Virus record (IMG/VR): IMGVR_UViG_3300006737_000125
Span: 1 to 29,029 of that record
Reading direction: 5' to 3' (one strand)
Length of the DNA: 29,029 bases
Origin: a virus
Below are positions 7,829 through 14,641 of the stretch, piece after piece. How positions within the stretch are numbered: position 1 is the first letter of the stretch; each line of letters opens with the position of its first letter. Both the position numbers and the translations under genes were made by a program. Under the pieces are notes generated by a model. That model was not told where the DNA came from, ran no database searches, and worked only from the letters and a program-made list of their open reading frames with translations.

Positions 7829-7842
7829 CCTTTAGAATAGAT
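7829..7842 (+). promoter_or_regulatory. Leader/promoter element of the plus-strand gene
   Basis: CCTTTAGAATAGAT, 17 nt before the ATG of the plus-strand gene, is a 14-nt perfect match to the minus-strand block before the left fibre gene (1114-1101). TTGATT (7820-7825) with TAGATA (7842-7847) gives a weak 16-nt-spaced promoter. A perfect TATAAT also stands at 7801-7806 without a good -35. TAAGAGAAG just before the ATG can serve as a ribosome site. Confidence 0.45.
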
Positions 7843-7859
7843 AGATAAGAGAAGCAAGC

Positions 7860-8102
7860 ATGTCACCTGAATTGATAACTGCTGTAATCACAGGTGGCAT
7901 TGGCGCCTTTACGGGACTTTCGCGTGCCTTGAACAATTTTAACAAGAAAATCGAAAAACGTTTTGAACGTCTTGAAAAGGATTACGATTCTCTTTATGAC
8001 AAAATTACAAAAGAATATGTGCTGAAAGAAGATTTCAGACGTGAAATTGGATCAGTGCACACCAAGCTTGACCGAATACTGGACCACTTACTATCTCGTT
8101 AG
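7860..8102 (+). CDS. Membrane-anchored coiled-coil protein (only plus-strand gene)
   Basis: 80 residues. An N-terminal hydrophobic helix (residues ~4-24, LITAVITGGIGAFTGLSRAL) is followed by a charged coiled coil (KKIEKRFERLEKDYDSLYDKIT) and YVLKEDFRREIGSVHTKLDRILDHLL. The same plan, a short anchor plus coiled coil ending in a [DY]V-KED-x-RE motif, occurs in small proteins I recall from marine phages, sometimes suspected of lysis roles (holin or spanin-like), but function is not established. It reads against all its neighbours and its TAG stop overlaps the TAA stop of the convergent gene by two bases. An independent promoter is therefore needed, consistent with expression at a different time from the virion genes. 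Confidence 0.8.
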   Translation: MSPELITAVITGGIGAFTGLSRALNNFNKKIEKRFERLEKDYDSLYDKITKEYVLKEDFRREIGSVHTKLDRILDHLLSR

Positions 8103-8512
8103 AGTGTGACCCAGGCAGCAGCATCTGCGTCATACATAAGAAAATTAGAGGCGGCGCTGTCATAGTGAAGCTGCCCATCGACAGGACTTGTAGGCTGGCC
8201 TGCACTTCTTGATACAACAGCCTTCACCGTCTTAAAACTGGTTCCATCATTAATTTTAAGTATCTGCGTACTTGCTGTATCCAGCCAAGACTCACCTTTA
8301 CTGTTACTCGTGAAGCCAACACCAGAGGCATTGGGTGCTGTAGCTCCTACAAACGTTGGGCCTGCTTTGATTAAACCAGTGCCTGAATCTTTGAAAAATA
8401 AACCTGGCTCTCCTACATTTGTATTGATAGCAAGTTCACCGTCACCAAGTCTTGTGGGAAACGGGCGGTCTCTTAAAACTGAGGAGCGTCTGGAGAGTAT
8501 TTGTACCGACAT
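8099..8512 (-). CDS. Small tail protein with Mtd-N-like start
   Basis: 137 residues. The N-terminus SVQILSRRSSVLRDRPFPTRLGDGELAINTNVGEPGLFFKD follows the plan of the short phage attachment domains (basic-residue start, LxDGELAxNTNxxEPGLFFKD) found at the N-termini of marine phage fibres. The middle has GFTSNSKGESWLDTASTQILKINDGTSFKTV, and the C-terminus has GQPTSPVDGQLHYDSAASNFLMYDADAAAWVTL, which resembles strand-rich fibre tips. It follows the 765-residue gene with no gap (TAA then ATG) and ends tail-to-tail with the plus-strand gene. It is probably a tail or collar appendage. Confidence 0.75.
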   Translation of the reverse strand: MSVQILSRRSSVLRDRPFPTRLGDGELAINTNVGEPGLFFKDSGTGLIKAGPTFVGATAPNASGVGFTSNSKGESWLDTASTQILKINDGTSFKTVKAVVSRSAGQPTSPVDGQLHYDSAASNFLMYDADAAAWVTL

Positions 8513-10810
8513 TTAAGTATTGATGTATGCACCAGCATCAACTATTCTATCTTGATCAGTCAATGGGCTGTAAGTACTAGCTTCAATCGTCACAACGGAT
8601 GCTGTGCTTTCTGTGGGAATACCACTGAGATATTCTCCTCCCTCCACAAAACCTTGCTCAAATTCATCGGTGTACTCACTCAAAGGTTGGTCAATCAATC
8701 CAAACTTTGCGTTCTCAATTACCTCAGGTTGTAAGTTAAAAAGCTTGTTCACCAGCTGCGCAAACCTGCTAGTTGTGTTAAAAACAGTACCTGATCGGTC
8801 AAGCAAACCTTGAGCGTTACGTCTGATATCGTCTGTCAATAACATCGAAGGTGCCGAAGCTCTGAAGTCAGCAACATCTTCAGGATTATTGTTCTGCCCT
8901 GTGATGTTTTGCGTTCCAGCCCAGCCAAAAAATTGCCTATCGAGCACATATTTCTCAGCTGCTTCTTTTAATTTGATTGATTCTTTTTCAAAATTTTTGT
9001 AGAAAGTTTGTAAACCTTTGCCAACAGGTTGATCACTTGGTTCTAAAAGCCAGGTCCCGACATACTCATGTGGTTGAAGGTTTGAAACATCACAATATCC
9101 TGCTGTCGTATCACTAAATGGGTAGACAATCACAAATACATTAGAGTCTGTTACTGACGAGACCACATAATCGCCGTTAAGGGCTGCTCCGCTGGTAAAA
9201 GTAATTTTTACGCGCTGATTCTGCTCCAAACCGTGGTCAACTGCATTAATTGTGATGTTAGGACCACTCTGTGTGTACGACGAAGACAATGAAATCGGCT
9301 GCCCACCTTCATCATGAATCAACGCCCACATGGAGGCATATATATGTTTACACCAACGGGGCTGATAGTAAAGCAGTGTTTGAGAAGCAAACTCCGCTGT
9401 ATCTTCGTACTCAGGTAGTTGGTAAAAATTGTTTACAGTTGTATAGCCAAAATCCTCGAAAACACCTGGGTTGTCCCTACTATTACTGAGCTCATTGTTT
9501 TTATTTATTGTCTGTCCTGGGCTTAAGTTCTGTACAGGTGTAACAGGAAACCTCTTTTTATTTTTGTCTGCAAAAAGATTGTATCCTCTTCTTTTTGTAT
9601 AGTCTTGACAACTACACTGCCATCTCAATTCAGTGGTAAGGTATCTTCCAACTGTAAATCCTCGGTGCGCTGGGACAACTGTGGCGGTCTGTCCCGATAT
9701 GGTTTTAGCCCCGTAGCTATCTTTACGTTGAAAAATTATTTCCTTTGTTGTCGCATCAGAGCCTGTGACTGTAAAACCAACATAATCAGTGTAATCAAAC
9801 CCTCTTATAAGACGATTGACTTTTACATTACCGCTCGTAGAGCTACTCGTAATAGTTAAGAAAGTAAAAGTAGTTGTTGAGGTGACAGTAATTGAATAAC
9901 GACCTGATGGGACATCTCCGGTAGAAACATCTAGAAACACTTTGTTTCCAGTAGCAAGACCATGGGCAGAACCAGTGGTGACTGTTACTGTCGAGGCAAA
10001 TCTGCTATATGTCGAATCAATACCAGGATCGCGTTCGACAATACGGTCAGTCATCCGCTCATCCTTCAGAAGACTGACCTGTTCAGGCAATTCGCGAAGC
10101 TTTACCCTGGTGCTTGTCCACCTTGTATCAGTAAAGATTGTCGATAAGTAATAAGTGACGTTGCCACTTGTCGTGGCAGAGGTTGCTGCTGTCAGCGTAA
10201 ATGTATTCTGCGTTCTAGAAACAATCGCCAAGGTGTCATCAGTAGCCGAACCTGTTGTGAAGTCAAGATATATTTGGTCACCTATAAAATAATTATGATT
10301 TGACTGTGTAACAGTGATGGTAGTCCCTGATTGTGCGTAAGTTGCACCTACTCCAGCTGATAAATAACGTACTTCATCAATAGGAATGCCAATATCGTAA
10401 AAAGAAAACGAATTTGTATCACGCATTCCTACCAGCTGCTCACCTATCTCATTACTTGCTGATGGATAGGTGAAAAGGCGAGCAGGAACAAAGATACCTG
10501 GGAATTGTTGGAACGAAAAATATAAACGATAGTCCCCACGGGCGTTTCTTTCCCTGAAAAGCGAGCCTAATGTGCTTTGAGTAATGGAATACAGCTCAAA
10601 CCCCCTTCTCCAGCGAGACCAAAGGGAATCCTGGTTATAAAAACGGATTTCACTAGCGTCTTGAGGATTATTGGTCGTGTCAAATGGGTTTTCTACTGCA
10701 GCACGACGATTTGGGCCTTCGAAAGACGTTAATCTGCCGAAATTTTTGTCCTGATTACGGTCAAAAGGCCCAGACGAAGAGCTTTTGAACTTGTTTAGTC
10801 CAAAAGGCAT
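8513..10810 (-). CDS. Large virion protein with FCCH-like repeats and a CxC...CxH cluster
   Basis: 765 residues. Residues ~1-150 are globular (LWSRWRRGFELYSITQSTLGSLFRE, QQFPGIFVPARLFTYP). Three beta-rich repeats at ~155-222, 266-333 and 508-573 share the pattern TxTxxxHGLxxGxxVxLxF-TG-xxxGxYxVxSVTxxTFT, like the FCCH-type module common in phage structural proteins. Between repeats two and three stand Cys399-x-Cys401 (RWQCSCQDYTKRRGYNLF) and Cys487-x-His489 (QPRWCKHIYASMW), the CxC...CxH order of a SWIM zinc site. A long helical part follows (~600-640), then GLLDRSGTVFNTTSRFAQLVNKLFNLQPEVI. It is the largest gene between the head genes and the fibre genes, so a tail hub, nozzle or adsorption-apparatus protein is plausible. 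No known family is claimed for the full length. Confidence 0.8.
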   Translation of the reverse strand: MPFGLNKFKSSSSGPFDRNQDKNFGRLTSFEGPNRRAAVENPFDTTNNPQDASEIRFYNQDSLWSRWRRGFELYSITQSTLGSLFRERNARGDYRLYFSFQQFPGIFVPARLFTYPSASNEIGEQLVGMRDTNSFSFYDIGIPIDEVRYLSAGVGATYAQSGTTITVTQSNHNYFIGDQIYLDFTTGSATDDTLAIVSRTQNTFTLTAATSATTSGNVTYYLSTIFTDTRWTSTRVKLRELPEQVSLLKDERMTDRIVERDPGIDSTYSRFASTVTVTTGSAHGLATGNKVFLDVSTGDVPSGRYSITVTSTTTFTFLTITSSSTSGNVKVNRLIRGFDYTDYVGFTVTGSDATTKEIIFQRKDSYGAKTISGQTATVVPAHRGFTVGRYLTTELRWQCSCQDYTKRRGYNLFADKNKKRFPVTPVQNLSPGQTINKNNELSNSRDNPGVFEDFGYTTVNNFYQLPEYEDTAEFASQTLLYYQPRWCKHIYASMWALIHDEGGQPISLSSSYTQSGPNITINAVDHGLEQNQRVKITFTSGAALNGDYVVSSVTDSNVFVIVYPFSDTTAGYCDVSNLQPHEYVGTWLLEPSDQPVGKGLQTFYKNFEKESIKLKEAAEKYVLDRQFFGWAGTQNITGQNNNPEDVADFRASAPSMLLTDDIRRNAQGLLDRSGTVFNTTSRFAQLVNKLFNLQPEVIENAKFGLIDQPLSEYTDEFEQGFVEGGEYLSGIPTESTASVVTIEASTYSPLTDQDRIVDAGAYINT

Positions 10811-10819
10811 GGCAATTAA

Positions 10820-11608
10820 TCAATAGAAGCCGCCTTGGACCCCGACATAGAAGCCATTTGTAAGAGCGGTAGACCCACTTACAGCCGCGTATAGGGCTTG
10901 CCCACGCTTGAGCATCAATCCACGGCTTTTCAGTGCTTTACTGCTATTTGCGCTACCCATATTTGTACCTGCCTGCACCACTGGGTGATTAATAAAAGGT
11001 AAATCCTCTTTATCAGTTAGGCTATAAACTACTTCGGAGCCCGACGCCTCAACGCTGGAGACAAAAAGTGGAAAGAATTGGTTGGTGTTACTGACAGTAC
11101 CAACGTTTACTAAATAGAAACAGATATCAATAGGAAGGCGCACGCTCACGTTACCGGTGATAGTGCCACCAAGGCTCGGAATGGCTGCGGTGAACGTCGT
11201 CGGGGTAACTGTAGCGATAGTCAATTCAGCATCGATGGGCACGGCGCCTGAACTGTAAGTGGTGAAATCACACCACACCTTTTGTCCAACTCGTGCATTA
11301 TGACCACCAGCGATGGTCACAGTTACCGTCGTGCTATTAGCAGAATAGGTCCCTGTGGTGGCAGCCTGTGCGTCAATAAACTCAAGACAACGCTTTGTAT
11401 AACGCAGCCAAATTTCATCGATGTAAGCACCAGAAATAGACGTGTTCGTCGCACCGGAGTCAACATCAAAAATCTTTGTTGCGTTACCAACAGCAGTAGG
11501 AACAAGGTTTGTGCTGAAGGCCTGGCCTGAAGCAACGGTCAACAACGTCGAGGTTGTTGCCGGGCGATCGACCATCAATGGTTGCTTATTAGAACTACTG
11601 CTTGACAC
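10820..11608 (-). CDS. Beta-rich structural protein with one FCCH-like repeat
   Basis: 262 residues, starting at GTG (SSSSSNKQPLMVDRP). Residues ~85-150 (YSANSTTVTVTIAGGHNARVGQKVW, then CDFTTYSSGAVPIDAELTIATVTPTTFTA) are a copy of the repeat type found three times in the next gene. The C-terminal part (FFPLFVSSVEASGSEVVYSL, SSKALKSRGLMLKRGQALYAAVSGS, GFYVGVQGGFY) is strand-rich and resembles beta-sandwich proteins of virion surfaces. It probably works with the 765-residue protein, from which it is separated by 9 nt. A TATAAT and two overlapping palindromes lie right upstream. The start was chosen because no ATG precedes the conserved region. Confidence 0.75.
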   Translation of the reverse strand: MSSSSSNKQPLMVDRPATTSTLLTVASGQAFSTNLVPTAVGNATKIFDVDSGATNTSISGAYIDEIWLRYTKRCLEFIDAQAATTGTYSANSTTVTVTIAGGHNARVGQKVWCDFTTYSSGAVPIDAELTIATVTPTTFTAAIPSLGGTITGNVSVRLPIDICFYLVNVGTVSNTNQFFPLFVSSVEASGSEVVYSLTDKEDLPFINHPVVQAGTNMGSANSSKALKSRGLMLKRGQALYAAVSGSTALTNGFYVGVQGGFY

Positions 11609-11611
11609 TTC

Positions 11612-11640
11612 TATCAGCTGATAACGTTATTTGTATTATA
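11612..11640 (-). promoter_or_regulatory. TATAAT with two overlapping palindromes before the 262-residue gene
   Basis: On the minus strand TATAAT stands at 11640-11635. Downstream of it are ATAACGTTAT (11621-11630) and TATCAGCTGATA (11612-11623), both perfect palindromes sharing three bases. They cover the expected transcription start and end 4 nt before the GTG codon. No convincing -35 is seen. The arrangement looks like a -10 with an operator, or a stem that hides the ribosome site. Confidence 0.45.
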
Positions 11641-11651
11641 GCGGAATAGGT

Positions 11652-11816
11652 TTAGTCTTTCTTTTTCTTCTCTTCCATACGCTTACGTGCCTTGGAGAGA
11701 GCATCCTTATGCTTCTCCTTATCACTCATCTTGGATTCTTTATCGGAGCCCTCCTTTCCTTCCTGTTTCTTCTTGAAGTGAGCCAGGAGCTCTGGGGGCA
11801 TTTTATTTTTAGCCAT
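11652..11816 (-). CDS. 54-residue lysine-rich protein
   Basis: A short gene starting MAKNKMPPELLAHFKKK and ending RKRMEEKKKKD, with about a third of its residues Lys. It is very basic, probably helical or disordered, with no hydrophobic segment. It could bind DNA or the acidic inner capsid surface. I recall small proteins with the same MPPE-x-LxxFKKK start in marine phage head regions, with no known role. It starts 2 nt after the stop of the upstream 95-residue gene, which supports it being real, and a -10-like box for the next gene follows its stop by about 10 nt. Confidence 0.7.
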   Translation of the reverse strand: MAKNKMPPELLAHFKKKQEGKEGSDKESKMSDKEKHKDALSKARKRMEEKKKKD

Positions 11817-11818
11817 GA

Positions 11819-12106
11819 TTAAAAGCGTGAATAGATATTGCCAGCACTAGATAAATTATTGCCAGCTCCTTGTAGGTATCTTGAACGTGTCTGTTTAGAC
11901 ACCCTGTCAGGGTTGTAAGAACTACTGAATTGTTCATCCAAAAGATCAGGCATGCCGATGATGTCTTTAGGTCCAGTACCCAGCGCTTGTCCGGCTAAAC
12001 GATCAACAACTTGCTGAGCGTCTGCGGCCAACCCTGGTGCCTCGACAACGATACGGTCACCTTGAGGCGATGGTTTCCCTGATGGGGATGATTTAGCTTG
12101 ACCCAT
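11819..12106 (-). CDS. Hypothetical small virion-region protein (95 aa)
   Basis: 95 residues. A disordered, polar N-terminus (GQAKSSPSGKPSPQGDR) is followed by a likely helix (GLAADAQQVVDRLAGQAL) and a C-terminal segment IIGMPDLLDEQFSSSYNPDRVSKQTRSRYLQGAGNN. I do not recognise it. It lies in a run of small co-directional genes between the transglycosylase and the structural protein, with 4 nt to the gene upstream and 2 nt to the gene downstream. A minor virion or assembly part is likely from position alone. Confidence 0.65.
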   Translation of the reverse strand: MGQAKSSPSGKPSPQGDRIVVEAPGLAADAQQVVDRLAGQALGTGPKDIIGMPDLLDEQFSSSYNPDRVSKQTRSRYLQGAGNNLSSAGNIYSRF

Positions 12107-12110
12107 TTAC

Positions 12111-12338
12111 TTAATTAACTGTTTTTAAGTAATTTCCGCGAAGTTCATCGCGCAAGTCGGAGCCAGAAACATATGGCTCAGGACTAGAACCTGGCACTAA
12201 TAATTCTAACGGAAGTCTATCTCCTGCCATTCTTGTACGAGTCCCTACTCCGAAAGTTGCTTTTCCTGCAGGTTCAGTTGGTATATCGCTCCGGCGTAAG
12301 CCCAGCATGTAACCCACATTAGTCCGAGGTTTGACCAC
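12111..12338 (-). CDS. Hypothetical protein (75 aa)
   Basis: Starting at GTG 12338 gives VVKPRTNVGYMLGLRRSDIP and on to DLRDELRGNYLKTVN, basic in the first half, acidic near the end. The frame stays open to a GTG at 12392, but that start would overlap the upstream gene by 53 nt; an ATG at 12308 is also possible. None has a clear ribosome site. No family is recognised. Its place among small head-tail genes suggests a minor structural or assembly role. Confidence 0.6.
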   Translation of the reverse strand: MVKPRTNVGYMLGLRRSDIPTEPAGKATFGVGTRTRMAGDRLPLELLVPGSSPEPYVSGSDLRDELRGNYLKTVN

Positions 12339-12339
12339 A

Positions 12340-12687
12340 TCAAAGCGCTGCCACAATAAAGTCAACCGTTGCGGCTGTACCTCCAGCCTCACTTACAAAA
12401 ACAGGACGAATATATTTAACAGGTCGACCATCGACACTATAAAAATAATTACCGTTTGAAGTGATGGTTTGATCAGCAATGATGTCAGCCCAGTCACTAT
12501 TGTTAAGGCTTCCTTGCAAGGCAACTATTACGTTAGTGTTGATCGATGCAACCTTTACAAACAAGTTATAGCTCGAAGTCGAGAAATAATTATTAACGGC
12601 AACCTGAACCTCACTGCCATTACCAGGAGCAGTCAGCTGCGTACTGGTATCAAAAATAGTATCTTGAAAATAGGTTACGCCTGCCAT
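12340..12687 (-). CDS. Small beta-rich structural protein (115 aa)
   Basis: 115 residues with strand-forming segments: GSEVQVAVNNYFSTSSYNLF, VASINTNVIVALQGSLNNSDWADI, FYSVDGRPVKYIRPVFVSEAGGTAATVDFIVAAL. The VALQGSLNNSDWADI part resembles jelly-roll or Ig-like domains in phage decoration or neck proteins (a strand, then SxDGxxW-type turn). Its start overlaps the previous gene by 13 nt. No enzyme motif. A neck, connector or decoration role fits, but the family is not certain. Confidence 0.68.
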   Translation of the reverse strand: MAGVTYFQDTIFDTSTQLTAPGNGSEVQVAVNNYFSTSSYNLFVKVASINTNVIVALQGSLNNSDWADIIADQTITSNGNYFYSVDGRPVKYIRPVFVSEAGGTAATVDFIVAAL

Positions 12688-12965
12688 CGCGCTTGTATAG
12701 GTCTTTTGTTAAGAATAACAGGGGGAATGTTATCAGCGTAGGACCTCGTAACTTCCCGCATGTATGCAGGATTATTTAATTGAAAACGCGGATCATCTTC
12801 ACCTGTGTATGACACCACGAAATCACAGGGGCTGTGTTGTTCCTTTCGTGTCATGTTAAAAGGATCGCTAAATCCTGCAGTCTGCATCTGATAATCATTG
12901 TACATATTCCTGTATGTCACAGGAAATGATTGACTATAGCCAGGAACCGCAGCAAATCTCATCAT
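12675..12965 (-). CDS. Hypothetical protein (96 aa)
   Basis: 96 residues, rich in Tyr, Asn, Gln, Met and Arg (AVPGYSQSFPVTYRNMYNDYQMQ, NMTRKEQHSPCDFVVSYTG, NNPAYMREVTRSYADN). Starts with ATGA overlap on the transglycosylase gene and itself overlaps the next start by 13 nt, so it is part of a coupled cluster. I do not recognise it. The tyrosine and asparagine-rich make-up is typical of small capsid or tail fitting proteins, but that is weak evidence. Confidence 0.62.
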   Translation of the reverse strand: MMRFAAVPGYSQSFPVTYRNMYNDYQMQTAGFSDPFNMTRKEQHSPCDFVVSYTGEDDPRFQLNNPAYMREVTRSYADNIPPVILNKRPIQARWQA

Positions 12966-13600
12966 TTCATAAACTCTGGTGCTTTAAAAGCACCTTGCAA
13001 TAATTGCAATACATTTAAAGATTTAGGAGCTGCTGGGGTATCAAGAGTACGATTAATTCCTAAACCAGCTCCGCTCCTTCTTTTCTGAGCTTTGCTGACT
13101 GCTGTACGTGCTTTTTCCGAACTCTCAATGTCTACCGGAGGGGGTGCAGTTGGTTCTGGCATAGAAGAAGAGACTCCTGCTGCTTGCTGAGCACCAGGTA
13201 GATATTCTTTATACTTGCCACTCTTGTAAACAGACCAAGCCCCTAAACCTTGAGAGTCAAGAATTGATTTTGCTGCGCGGACATTTGTTTTGGGATCATA
13301 TAGCTCCTCATTTGCCTTCAAGCCTAAGTTGCGACGACGCTCAGCACCTAGCATGTAACCAGGCTCATCAATCATATTGATTTGATAAAGCCCAAAAGAG
13401 TAATCTCCGGTGCTCCTGTCAGGATTTAAAGCCTTAGGATTCAAGCCGGATTCAGCTTGACTAATCGCGACCATTGTCGGAATTAAATCTTCTTTTACAC
13501 CTTCTTGTCTAAGAAGCCCTGCAAGTTGTGACTGAGATACTGACTTCACGGTACTATCGATGATTGGTTTCGAGAATGAGACGGGTGCCGACAGCAACAT
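12962..13600 (-). CDS. Lytic transglycosylase (SLT/GH23-like)
   Basis: The core LLRQEGVKEDLIPTMVAISQAESGLNPKAL, broken only by normal turns, then GDYSFGLYQINM, YDPKTNVRAAKSIL and LGAWSVYKSGKY follows the lysozyme-like SLT fold: catalytic Glu in QAESG, the (Y)SFGLYQIN motif, and the NVRAA helix plus W-xxY-xxG end. It should cleave peptidoglycan between MurNAc and GlcNAc, either as a virion enzyme for DNA entry or as the endolysin. The C-terminal ~70 residues are disordered and Pro/basic rich. The start is uncertain: ATG 13600 (chosen), GTG 13549 four bases after the upstream stop, or a start at 13690. The longer forms would include RRFLALLMLLSAPVSFS, which looks like a signal sequence but lies in frame overlap with the connector gene. 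Confidence 0.8.
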   Translation of the reverse strand: MLLSAPVSFSKPIIDSTVKSVSQSQLAGLLRQEGVKEDLIPTMVAISQAESGLNPKALNPDRSTGDYSFGLYQINMIDEPGYMLGAERRRNLGLKANEELYDPKTNVRAAKSILDSQGLGAWSVYKSGKYKEYLPGAQQAAGVSSSMPEPTAPPPVDIESSEKARTAVSKAQKRRSGAGLGINRTLDTPAAPKSLNVLQLLQGAFKAPEFMK

Positions 13601-14033
13601 CAGCAGGGCCAGGAAGCGCCTGAATAAATTCTGCGCCTTCCCTGTTAAAACGGTAGCGGGCCTGCTCAGGATTTCGGTAATTAGGTACATATAAGTGCAA
13701 CGCCAAACGATCAGTCTCGTACATGTAAATCTGAGTCCACGTTTTCAACGTTTCTTTGAAATCTGTGGTTGCGATCGTACGATCGACATCACCAGCGATT
13801 GACTCAATTCGACCACGTGGCACCGTCGCGTTGTTCATGGTGCCAGTCATATCCGTGCGCTTCTCTGCCTCGTCACAACGCTCTACTTGCTCAACAATCT
13901 TGCCGTACCAAAAAGAGTCCGGAACGTTGTCCAAAGCCTCTTCTAAGCGGGCTAGATCACCTGCTGGGATTGATGTGGTGTTATACCCCAGGTGCCAACG
14001 CACTTTAGATTTTAGAAAATTATCAAGCTGCAT
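13554..14033 (-). CDS. Putative head-tail connector protein
   Basis: 159 residues: VRWHLGYNTTSIPAGDLARLEEALDNVPDSFW, then IVEQVERCDEAEKRTDM, IAGDVDRTIATTDFKETLKTWTQIYMYETDRLALHLYVPNYR and ARYRFNREGAEFIQALPGPADVAVGTRLIL, split by short loops. It is mostly helical with a strand-rich end, like adaptor proteins that sit under the portal. I recall the YHLGYN-TSIPAGD-x-RLEEA and LPGPADxxVGTRxxL motifs from structural genes of marine phages near the capsid genes. The position just after the capsid/HhH genes supports a head-completion role. It could also be a neck or tail-terminator protein. Confidence 0.7.
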   Translation of the reverse strand: MQLDNFLKSKVRWHLGYNTTSIPAGDLARLEEALDNVPDSFWYGKIVEQVERCDEAEKRTDMTGTMNNATVPRGRIESIAGDVDRTIATTDFKETLKTWTQIYMYETDRLALHLYVPNYRNPEQARYRFNREGAEFIQALPGPADVAVGTRLILETNHR

Positions 14034-14101
14034 TTAACACTGCCAAAGCGTTACTGTGCACGTCTTACATGCATCAATAACAGATTAACACGCGCACATA
14101 A

Positions 14102-14542
14102 TCACTCGACACGCACAATGTTTTCCTTGAAAATTTCTTCCCAATCAACACGTTTGATTGATCTTAATTGCTCAAGACGTTGAAAGCGCTCGCCTGGGAG
14201 AGTGAGCTGAAGATCTTTGATGTCACGAGCTGTTTTAAGACCGACACCAGGGATTGAATCTGCGATTTGTCGAGCAGAAGCCATATTGATATTCACTCGC
14301 GTATCAATTGGGAAGGTTTCCTTCTTTGTAGGCTTTGCTGGCTTTGCACCTTCAGCTTTGAGATTCTCAGTTAAGCGAACTTCATTACGCTCTTGCTCCA
14401 CCGTTGCATCTAGATGTGGAACGAGGTCGTCTTCATTAATGTAAAAAACTTCTTCGTTCGCATCCAGGCACATCAGAATACCTTCACCATGCTGAGATAC
14501 AACCTCGACAAGACCTCCAGTAACACGGTTCTGATACAACAT
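14102..14542 (-). CDS. Helix-hairpin-helix protein in the head operon
   Basis: 146 residues in two parts. Residues 1-45 are strand-rich (QNRVTGGLVEVVSQHGEGILM, then EEVFYINEDDLVPHL), like a small SH3-type barrel. A charged linker follows (KAEGAKPAKPTKKE). Residues ~83-111 (VNINMASARQIADSIPGVG, LKTARDIKDL) are a helix-hairpin-helix of the ComEA/RuvA type, with the N-x-A-[ST]-xx-x-L/I-xx-x-PGVG-xx-x-A-xx-I signature that binds DNA backbone without sequence specificity. The final part adds more helices (RLEQLRSIKRVDWEEIF). A DNA-binding protein placed directly after the capsid genes could contact the DNA end near the portal, but this is inference. Confidence 0.78.
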   Translation of the reverse strand: MLYQNRVTGGLVEVVSQHGEGILMCLDANEEVFYINEDDLVPHLDATVEQERNEVRLTENLKAEGAKPAKPTKKETFPIDTRVNINMASARQIADSIPGVGLKTARDIKDLQLTLPGERFQRLEQLRSIKRVDWEEIFKENIVRVE

Positions 14543-14560
14543 AGCGATAGACGATTACTG

Positions 14561-14570
14561 ATATAGCATA
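14561..14570 (-). promoter_or_regulatory. Possible extended -10 before the HhH gene
   Basis: TATGCTATAT on the minus strand, 19 nt before the ATG and just after the capsid-unit terminator. TGCTATAT resembles the TGCTATAAT in front of the capsid gene. No good -35. It would let the HhH/connector genes restart after the terminator. Confidence 0.35.
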
Positions 14571-14593
14571 CCAAAATTAATCTAAGTGGACAA

Positions 14594-14619
14594 TAAAAAG
14601 CGGGCCGTGAAGACCCGCT
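14594..14619 (-). terminator. Rho-independent terminator after the capsid unit
   Basis: Minus strand AGCGGG, a 9-nt loop, CCCGCT, then TTTTATT. It lies 23 nt after the stop of the 273-residue gene, the second member of the capsid unit. A strong GC-rich stem and U-tract make it convincing. Confidence 0.85.
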
Positions 14620-14641
14620 GTGTTGATATTGTGAGTAACGA

